Below, piece by piece: positions 14,720 to 19,875 of a stretch of DNA of 19,875 nucleotides (its first letter is position 1; every line of letters starts with the position of its first letter). The translations under genes and the position numbers were made by a program. Source of the DNA: an uncultured Oscillospiraceae bacterium (lineage in GTDB: Bacteria; Bacillota; Clostridia; Oscillospirales; Ruminococcaceae); assembly GCA_934486875.1 (NCBI GenBank), contig CAKSPU010000039.1, forward strand, positions 1 to 19,875. Reading direction: 5' to 3'. The notes beneath the pieces were generated by a model. It had not been told where the DNA came from. It did no database searches and saw nothing but the letters and a program-made list of their open reading frames with translations.

Positions 14720-15790
14720 ATGGACGAAAACAACTTTACATCGGGAGGGGGATATCAGCCCTATCCCGCATATCAGCCGCAGGGTATGGGCGGGGGAATG
14801 GGCTTTGTCCCTGTTTCTCCCGAAGAAAAAAGAGCCATAAGGAAAAACTACAGCGGAGCATTCCGGCAGGCTGTTATCCATTCTGTGGGCAGCCTTGTGC
14901 TTGCAAACATCATATTTGTGATAATGACCTTTTCGGGCTATGATTTCAGGGTAAATGACGATGGCACGCAGATAATCGACACACCTTACCTTATTGCGGG
15001 ACTGCTGCCTTCCATAATTTTCTGCATATCCCTTTTTCTTTTCGATAAGGGCAGCAGCAAAAACAAGCTGTCCGATTATTTCCCCTCGGACAGGATCACG
15101 GCAGGCACGGTGTTCGGCTTTTTCGGAATACTGATGCTTATGTATTCCGTTGGTATAATCGTGCAGCAGATACTTCTTGCAGGCTGCTTTGCGGCGGGCT
15201 TTTCACCGATAAAGGAGGAATATATCTCGGAAGATGACCTGTCAGTTTCGTATCTCGTCTGGAATTTCATTCTCGGTTCGCTGCTTGCGCCGATAGGTGA
15301 GGAGCTGCTTTTCAGAGGTGTGATACTCCGCCGTCTCAGCACGGTGAGCCAGAGGTTTGCCATATTCGTTTCCGCACTGATTTTCGGAATGATGCACGGA
15401 AACCTGCTTCAGATGGTACTGGGCTTCATAATAGGTGTGGTTTTCGCATACACAGCCGTGAAAACGGGCTCTCTTGCTCTTCCTGTTGCAGGGCATATCT
15501 TTGTAAACACCGCAGCCCTTTCATCAAGCGTGGTCACCTATCTCACTGATGATGACACAGCTTCCGCATACTGGCTGGGAGTTATCGGAGTATTTTTCGT
15601 TATCGGCACGGTCACATTAATAATAGTGCTCCTCAAAAAGAAAATATCCTTCCCCCGCAGCACCGAATATCACAGCAGGAGGACTTTCCCCATAATGCTT
15701 TCCTGTGTGTCCTTCTGGGTAATGGCGGCAGTTTATATCATCGACATTGCGGGCAAGTTCGGTCCCGTTACCGACAAGCTTCTCGAATAA
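14720..15790 (+). CDS. CPBP-family intramembrane metalloprotease
   Basis: The 356-residue protein has a Gly/Pro/Tyr-rich soluble N-terminus (YQPYPAYQPQGMGGGMGF) followed by about eight membrane spans. The three motifs of the CPBP (Abi/CAAX protease) family are intact: EE-x3-R (Glu194, Glu195, Arg199), F-x3-H ending at His226, and H-x3-N (His259, Asn263). These form a metal site within the membrane. Family members cleave or process membrane-bound peptides; some give immunity to their own bacteriocins. No bacteriocin gene is seen nearby. A TTG 12 bases upstream opens the same frame, but TTGGAG serves as ribosome site for this ATG. It follows lexA by 14 bases. Confidence 0.88.
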   Translation: MDENNFTSGGGYQPYPAYQPQGMGGGMGFVPVSPEEKRAIRKNYSGAFRQAVIHSVGSLVLANIIFVIMTFSGYDFRVNDDGTQIIDTPYLIAGLLPSIIFCISLFLFDKGSSKNKLSDYFPSDRITAGTVFGFFGILMLMYSVGIIVQQILLAGCFAAGFSPIKEEYISEDDLSVSYLVWNFILGSLLAPIGEELLFRGVILRRLSTVSQRFAIFVSALIFGMMHGNLLQMVLGFIIGVVFAYTAVKTGSLALPVAGHIFVNTAALSSSVVTYLTDDDTASAYWLGVIGVFFVIGTVTLIIVLLKKKISFPRSTEYHSRRTFPIMLSCVSFWVMAAVYIIDIAGKFGPVTDKLLE

Positions 15791-15794
15791 GTTA

Positions 15795-15823
15795 TTGACA
15801 ACCGCCGAAAGGTGTGTTATAAT
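15795..15823 (+). promoter_or_regulatory. Consensus promoter of aspS
   Basis: Perfect TTGACA (15795-15800), a 17-base spacer and perfect TATAAT (15818-15823), starting 4 bases after the CPBP stop. Transcription should begin about 15829-15831, leaving a leader of roughly 100 bases before the aspS ATG. Confidence 0.9.
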
Positions 15824-15830
15824 CAAATTT

Positions 15831-15929
15831 ATGGAATATGGGCAATTTATCATAATTTGCCGAAAAGTCCGGAAAGCATTTCCGGACGGGTCGTGGGTGA
15901 GTGCACGGCTCAGAAAGGATGGTAATTAA
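15831..15929 (+). CDS. Possible leaderless 32-codon upstream ORF of aspS
   Basis: The ATG lies at the expected transcription start, so the message would begin with it and no ribosome site is possible. The frame ends in a TAA overlapping the aspS ATG by one base (TAATG), which suits stop-restart coupling. The peptide begins MEYGQFIIICRKVRKAFPDG and ends in a basic RLRKDGN. It contains two Asp codons and one Asn codon, the last of these just before the stop. There is no family match. It may be chance, because the frame is short and also extends further upstream. Confidence 0.35.
   Translation: MEYGQFIIICRKVRKAFPDGSWVSARLRKDGN
15841..15911 (+). promoter_or_regulatory. Structured leader of aspS: three successive hairpins
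   Basis: Hairpin 1 is 15841-15861 (GGCAA/TTGCC plus an inner 3-bp part). Hairpin 2 is a perfect 9-bp stem GTCCGGAAA/TTTCCGGAC with loop GCA at 15867-15887. Hairpin 3 is GGGTCGTG/CACGGCTC (two G-U pairs) at 15888-15911. There is no T-run after any of them, so they are not terminators. The leader is too short for a T-box and lacks its AGGGTGG core. It ends shortly before the AAAGGATGG ribosome site of aspS. Confidence 0.55.
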
Positions 15930-17245
15930 TGGAGAAAATCGACGGAAAAACGCTGATATACGAGTTCGACCTCGATGAAGCGAAAAAAAGCGAGGGCAGC
16001 GAGATCGAAATTTCTGCCTGCGTTCATAAGGTAAAGAAAATGGGCGGTTTCGCCTTTGTTATCCTCAGGACCGCAAGATATCTTATCCAGACGGTTTATT
16101 CCCCCGAGACCTGCTCCGACAGCATTGAGGGCATCAAGGAGGGCTGCTTTGTAACTGCCAGAGGTACTGTAAGAAACGATGACAGAGCTTACAACGGCAT
16201 CGAGCTTTCCCTTACAGGCATCAAGCTTATCCACAAGCCCGAATTTGATTATCCTCTCCACGTTTCCGCAAGAAAGATCGGATGCAGCCTTGACGTTAAC
16301 CTCGACAACAGAAGCGTTTCTCTCAGAAACCCTGTTGAAAGAGCTGTTTTCAAGTTCCAGGAGGGCGTTGTTTCGGGCTTCAGAGAGTTTATGATAAAAA
16401 ATAAATTCACAGAGATACACACCCCCAAGATCGTTGCTCAGGGCGCTGAGGGCGGCGCAAACATCTTCCGCCTTGATTATTTCGACAAGGAAGCTTTTCT
16501 CAATCAGTCACCCCAGTTCTACAAGCAGGCTGCCGTGGCATTCTTTGACAGAGTTTTCGAGATAGCTCCCGTTTACCGTGCAGAGCGCCACTCCACCTCC
16601 CGTCACCTTAACGAGTACATCGGTCTTGACTTTGAAATGGGCTTCATCAACGATATGTACGACGTTATGAATATGGAGACCGCAATGCTCCGTTACCTTA
16701 TGGACTTCCTTAAGGAGAACTATGCTCAGGAAATAAAGATACTCGGTGCAGATATCCCCGAGATAACCGAGATCCCTGCGGTGAAGTTCGAGGACGCTGT
16801 TACTCTTATCAAGGGCAGCAAGGCTAAGAACAAGTTCGACCTTGAACCCGAGGACGAGGTATTCCTCTGCAACTGGGCAAAGGAAAACTACGGCACAGAG
16901 TTCATCTTCGTTACGAATTTCCCCTCTTCCAAGCCTCCTTTCTACGCAATGAACGACAAGGAAGACCCAAGAACTGCCTGCAAGTTCGACCTGCTTTTCA
17001 GAGGTCTTGAAATAACCACAGGCGGTCAGCGTATCCACGACTACAACGAGCAGATCGAGAAGATAAAGGCTCAGGGTCTGAACCCCGAGGACTTCCACAG
17101 CTATCTGGAGAGCCACAAGTACGGACTTCCTCCTCACGGCGGTCTCGGAATCGGTCTTGAAAGACTTGTTATGAAGCTTATCGGCGCTCAGAATGTCCGT
17201 CAGGCTTCTATGTTCCCCAGAGACCTCAATCGTCTGCTTCCGTAA
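15929..17245 (+). CDS. aspS: Archaeal-type aspartyl-tRNA synthetase (likely non-discriminating)
   Basis: This is a 438-residue class IIb synthetase charging tRNA with aspartate. An OB-fold anticodon-binding domain (about 20-110) is followed by a short linker and the catalytic core: motif 2 in VYRAERHSTSRHLNEY (from residue 215) and motif 3 in GLGIGLERL (405-413). It ends MFPRDLNRL. The length and the absence of the bacterial GAD insertion domain place it with the archaeal/eukaryal AspRS and not the usual ~590-residue bacterial enzyme. The CVHKVKKMGG segment has His33 where archaeal non-discriminating enzymes have histidine (tryptophan in the specific ones), so it may also charge tRNA-Asn for conversion by GatCAB. 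AAAGGATGG precedes the ATG. Confidence 0.92.
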   Translation: MEKIDGKTLIYEFDLDEAKKSEGSEIEISACVHKVKKMGGFAFVILRTARYLIQTVYSPETCSDSIEGIKEGCFVTARGTVRNDDRAYNGIELSLTGIKLIHKPEFDYPLHVSARKIGCSLDVNLDNRSVSLRNPVERAVFKFQEGVVSGFREFMIKNKFTEIHTPKIVAQGAEGGANIFRLDYFDKEAFLNQSPQFYKQAAVAFFDRVFEIAPVYRAERHSTSRHLNEYIGLDFEMGFINDMYDVMNMETAMLRYLMDFLKENYAQEIKILGADIPEITEIPAVKFEDAVTLIKGSKAKNKFDLEPEDEVFLCNWAKENYGTEFIFVTNFPSSKPPFYAMNDKEDPRTACKFDLLFRGLEITTGGQRIHDYNEQIEKIKAQGLNPEDFHSYLESHKYGLPPHGGLGIGLERLVMKLIGAQNVRQASMFPRDLNRLLP

Positions 17246-17325
17246 GTATCTTTTGAAATATATTTTGCTTATTAATTCACAAATTATGCTAAAATCAGCT
17301 TAAAAGTGAAAAAGATACAGTAAAA

Positions 17326-17350
17326 TGCAAGTTTATTTATGAAACTTGCA
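17326..17350. repeat. Perfect 9-bp inverted repeat upstream of the glnN promoter
   Basis: TGCAAGTTT and AAACTTGCA flank a 7-base AT spacer, 18 bases before the glnN -35. It is not followed by a T-run on the plus strand, so it is not a good terminator for aspS. It could be a regulator site. The rest of the 268-base gap between aspS and glnN is AT-rich, with no other gene. Confidence 0.5.
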
Positions 17351-17368
17351 AAAATTTCAAAAAAACAC

Positions 17369-17397
17369 TTGACAAATCGGAATTTATGCTGTATTAT
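17369..17397 (+). promoter_or_regulatory. Promoter of glnN
   Basis: TTGACA (17369-17374), a 17-base spacer and TATTAT (17392-17397). A perfect TATAAT overlaps it at 17395, but with a 20-base spacer. It gives a leader of about 110 bases. Confidence 0.8.
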
Positions 17398-17437
17398 AAT
17401 ATTGTAATCTAAATCAAGTTAATATTTCAAAGGCAAT

Positions 17438-17491
17438 GATGCCGAGGACAGCTTACTTTATGTGGGCTGAGCTTCGGCATCTTTTGTTTTT
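17438..17491 (+). terminator. Terminator-like attenuator in the glnN leader
   Basis: GATGCCGA (17438-17445) pairs with TCGGCATC (17474-17481). An inner CAGC/GCTG or AGCT/AGCT helix continues the stem, and TTTTGTTTTT follows at once. This is an intrinsic-terminator shape placed between the promoter and the ribosome site of glnN, as in attenuation systems. A competing short hairpin GGCA-ATGA-TGCC (17432-17443) would break the left arm. Confidence 0.7.
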
Positions 17492-17513
17492 GATGAATAT
17501 GGGAGGAATTTAT

Positions 17514-19619
17514 ATGTCAGAGTCAACAGTTCAGGGAATCAAGAGCGTGCCCGAGTATTTCGGCTGCAACGTATTCAACGAGGAAACAATGAAGCAGAGA
17601 CTGCCTAAGAATGTTTACAAGGCACTGCTTAAAACAAAGACAATGGGAACGGCTCTCGACCCCGATGTTGCTGATGTTATCGCCGCAACTATGAAGGACT
17701 GGGCAGTGGAAAAGGGCGTTACACATTACACCCACTGGTTCCACCCTATGACAGGTCTTTCCGCTGAGAAGCACGATTCTTTCATCTCACCCACAGATGA
17801 CGGCAAGGTAATTATGGAATTTTCCGGCAAGGAGCTCATCAAGGGCGAGCCTGATGCTTCCTCCTTCCCCTCCGGCGGTCTGAGAGCTACATTTGAGGCA
17901 AGAGGCTACACAGCCTGGGACCCCACCTCTCCCGCATTTATCAAGGACAGAACTCTTTACATACCCACAGCATTCTGCTCCTACACAGGTGAAGTTCTCG
18001 ATAAGAAAACTCCTCTTCTCCGTTCAATGGAGGTTATTTCCGAGCAGGCTGTAAGAATACTGAAGCTCTTCGGCTCCAAGGCTACAAGAGTTACCACAAC
18101 AGTCGGTCCCGAGCAGGAATATTTCCTTGTTGACAAGAAGCTTTACGATCAGCGTAAAGACCTTATCTACACAGGCAGAACACTTTTCGGAGCAAAGGCA
18201 CCTAAGGGTCAGGAGCTTGAAGACCACTATTTCGGAAACATCAAGGAAAGAGTTCACGATTATATGACCGACCTTGATGAAGAGCTCTGGAAGCTGGGCA
18301 TCTACTCCAAGACCGAGCATAACGAGGTTGCTCCCGCTCAGCACGAAATGGCTCCTATCTTCACAACATCAAATGTTGCTGCCGACCAGAACGCTCTTAC
18401 AATGGAGATTATGAAGAAGGTCGCTCTTAAGCACGGTCTTGTATGCCTCCTCCACGAGAAGCCCTTCGCAGGCGTTAACGGTTCCGGCAAGCACAATAAC
18501 TGGTCCATTTCCACAAATGACGGTCAGAATCTTCTTGACCCCGGCAAGAATCCTAAGGACAATATCCAGTTCCTTACATTCCTTGCAGCTATCATCAAGT
18601 CTGTTGATGAGAATGCAGACCTCCTGAGACTTTCCGTTGCTTCCGCAGGCAACGATCACCGCCTCGGTGCAAACGAGGCACCTCCTGCAATTATGTCCAT
18701 CTTCGTAGGCACAGAGCTCCAGCAGATACTTGACGCTTTGGAGACAGGCGAGATGATAAAGACCGATGCAAACGAAGAGTTCGTTATCGGCGTTGAGGCT
18801 CTCCCCAACTTCCCCAAGGATACCACAGACCGTAACAGAACCTCTCCTTTCGCATTCACAGGAAATAAGTTTGAGTTCAGAAGCCTTGGTTCTTCCGAGA
18901 CCATTGCCTGCACAAACTGCATACTTAACACTATCGTTGCAAACTCCCTTAAGGAATTTGCCGACAGACTTGAGGGCGCTTCCGACTTCTCCGCAGAGCT
19001 CAACAAGCTCCTTGTTGAGACTATCAAGAAGCACAAGAGGATCATCTTCAACGGCAACGGTTATGATGCAAGCTGGGTAGAGGAAGCTGCAAGAAGAGGA
19101 CTTCCCAACTATGTATCCACTGTTGATGCAGTTCCTCATTACACTGATGAAAAGAACGTCAAGATGTTCGAGATGTTCAAGGTATATACAAAAACCGAGC
19201 TGGAGTCCAGAACCGAGATCATTCTCGAGAACTACTCCAAGGTCATCAACATCGAGGCTCTTACAATGCTCGATATGGCTAAGAAGCAGATCCTGCCCGC
19301 AGGTCTTGAATTTGCCAAGGAGCTTTGCGACAGCGTAAACTCCAAGAAGTCCGCAGGCGTATCTGCTGACCTGGAGAAGAAGATGGCTGACAAGGTATCC
19401 GCCCTCAACGCAGGCATTTCCGATGCTATCGACGACCTCGACAGCAAGCTTATCGGTGCAGGCGATGCAGGCGATGCAGAGGCTACCGCCAAGTACTACA
19501 GAAACTCCGTATTCAGCGCAATGCAGAGCCTGAGAGCTGTTGCGGACGAGCTCGAGACTATCACTCCCGAGTGCATCTGGCCTTTCCCCACATACGGCGA
19601 TCTTATGTTCAGAGTTTAA
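17514..19619 (+). CDS. glnN: Glutamine synthetase type III
   Basis: This is a 701-residue ATP-dependent enzyme making glutamine from glutamate and ammonium; type III forms large double-hexamer rings. Its size (about 700, versus about 450 for type I) and motifs fit GSIII: a catalytic-core [24 protein letters not shown], then [18 protein letters not shown], the class III signature, and [20 protein letters not shown]. The C-terminal tail is helical and Ala/Lys-rich. The ATG is preceded by GGGAGGA at 6 bases. In-frame ATGs at 17436 and 17439 would add about 26 residues overlapping the attenuator stem, without a well-spaced ribosome site. Expression is probably adjusted by the leader hairpin in response to nitrogen, which is an inference. 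Confidence 0.95.
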   Translation: MSESTVQGIKSVPEYFGCNVFNEETMKQRLPKNVYKALLKTKTMGTALDPDVADVIAATMKDWAVEKGVTHYTHWFHPMTGLSAEKHDSFISPTDDGKVIMEFSGKELIKGEPDASSFPSGGLRATFEARGYTAWDPTSPAFIKDRTLYIPTAFCSYTGEVLDKKTPLLRSMEVISEQAVRILKLFGSKATRVTTTVGPEQEYFLVDKKLYDQRKDLIYTGRTLFGAKAPKGQELEDHYFGNIKERVHDYMTDLDEELWKLGIYSKTEHNEVAPAQHEMAPIFTTSNVAADQNALTMEIMKKVALKHGLVCLLHEKPFAGVNGSGKHNNWSISTNDGQNLLDPGKNPKDNIQFLTFLAAIIKSVDENADLLRLSVASAGNDHRLGANEAPPAIMSIFVGTELQQILDALETGEMIKTDANEEFVIGVEALPNFPKDTTDRNRTSPFAFTGNKFEFRSLGSSETIACTNCILNTIVANSLKEFADRLEGASDFSAELNKLLVETIKKHKRIIFNGNGYDASWVEEAARRGLPNYVSTVDAVPHYTDEKNVKMFEMFKVYTKTELESRTEIILENYSKVINIEALTMLDMAKKQILPAGLEFAKELCDSVNSKKSAGVSADLEKKMADKVSALNAGISDAIDDLDSKLIGAGDAGDAEATAKYYRNSVFSAMQSLRAVADELETITPECIWPFPTYGDLMFRV

Positions 19620-19629
19620 TAAAATTGAC

Positions 19630-19669
19630 GGCAGCGCAGCCATTCTTATGGGTGCGCTGTTTGTTTTTT
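19630..19669 (+). terminator. Intrinsic terminator of glnN
   Basis: CAGCGCA/TGCGCTG stem with an inner CCAT/ATGG part (19632-19659), followed by TTTGTTTTTT, starting 12 bases after the stop. Confidence 0.88.
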
Positions 19670-19704
19670 GCCGTATTTCATTTGCTTACTCCTTTTTTCT
19701 GCTG

Positions 19705-19721
19705 CATACGCACAGCGTATG
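19705..19721. repeat. Short perfect hairpin CATACGC-ACA-GCGTATG
   Basis: A 7-bp perfect inverted repeat with a 3-base loop lies in the gap after the glnN terminator. No T-run follows on either strand. Role unknown. Confidence 0.4.
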
Positions 19722-19735
19722 TATATACTCACAGG

Positions 19736-19767
19736 CGGACAGGGCTTATTCCCTGAAGCCTTGTCCG
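19736..19767 (-). terminator. 12-bp hairpin after the right-edge reading frame
   Basis: CGGACAGGGCTT and AAGCCTTGTCCG pair with one mismatch (a G-U in one strand) around an 8-base loop. It lies 18 bases after the stop of the minus-strand frame entering from the right, the place expected of a terminator, but no T-run follows. Confidence 0.4.
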
Positions 19768-19785
19768 TCATCTCCCTGTATTATA

Positions 19786-19875
19786 CTAATCTTTAATCAA
19801 CCTATAGACAAATCCTCGGCTGAAATAAGCCCATTCTGCGTCAAGCTCCTTTGGAGGGCGCAAAGCCCGCCTGCG
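19786..19875 (-). CDS. C-terminal end of an unidentified protein (cut by window edge)
   Basis: The minus-strand frame is open from the window edge for 29 codons to a TAG. It ends in PPKELDAEWAYFSRGFVYRL followed by IKD, with a basic Arg-rich part before it. Composition is protein-like, but the piece is too short to assign, and I recognise no family. Opposite frames are shorter or broken. It could also be part of a repeat element. Confidence 0.35.
   Translation of the reverse strand, partial: RRRALRPPKELDAEWAYFSRGFVYRLIKD

Noticed and set aside
15830..15928. T-box riboswitch ahead of aspS
   Set aside because: The leader from the promoter is only about 100 bases, has no AGGGTGG core, no stem I and no terminator.
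16508..17137. 209-codon open frame antisense to aspS
   Set aside because: Opposes the catalytic core of AspRS; a codon-bias shadow without independent support.
17320..17355. Terminator of aspS at the GCAAGTTT/AAACTTGC hairpin
   Set aside because: On the plus strand the stem is followed by A and not T, so it does not look like an intrinsic terminator for aspS.
18369..19643. 424-codon open frame antisense to glnN
   Set aside because: It lies wholly opposite a strongly supported glutamine synthetase gene, is Cys/Leu/Val-rich without domain features, and is a by-product of the codon bias of glnN.

Overview
The window looks like a chromosomal segment of a Ruminococcus-like clostridium (Bacillota, Oscillospiraceae/Ruminococcaceae). 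This is inferred from the gene set: SpoVG, a type III glutamine synthetase, an archaeal-type aspartyl-tRNA synthetase, YfhO, a split ThrE exporter, LexA and MurC. Strong AGGAGG-type ribosome binding sites and TTGACA-17-TATAAT promoters fit this, but no marker gene fixes the species.

Left part (1-2620). The 3' end of an IS5-family transposase enters from the left edge. It abuts a metal-efflux module read on the minus strand: csoR with its own promoter and terminator, then a P1B-type ATPase behind a promoter that carries two CsoR-like operator boxes, then a 29-residue single-helix membrane peptide whose start overlaps the ATPase stop. The last codons of this peptide appear to lie in the end of the insertion sequence.

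Middle left (2620-5300). A GC-rich foldback repeat sits in a gene-free stretch. It is followed on the plus strand by an OPT-family transporter overlapping a small PqqD-like protein, then by a strong hairpin and a 103-bp AT-rich foldback element.

Middle (5300-11480). A tightly spaced minus-strand operon runs from a promoter near 11465: yfhO-like membrane protein, SDR reductase, two ThrE-type exporter subunits and an RlmI-like rRNA methyltransferase. Gaps between genes are about 12-22 bases.

Right (11520-19620). A Nudix ADP-ribose pyrophosphatase (plus) converges on spoVG (minus). Divergent from spoVG lies murC, followed by lexA and a CPBP membrane protease. The archaeal-type aspS then has its own promoter, an apparently leaderless 32-codon upstream ORF and three hairpins in the leader. 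Last comes glnN (type III glutamine synthetase), whose leader contains a terminator-like hairpin, pointing to attenuation. A terminator closes glnN. A minus-strand reading frame enters from the right edge.

Most genes are core housekeeping or stress genes. The unusual material is in small and non-coding features: the ATPase micropeptide with its IS junction, the two foldback repeats, the standalone PqqD-like protein paired with an OPT transporter, and the leaders of aspS and glnN.
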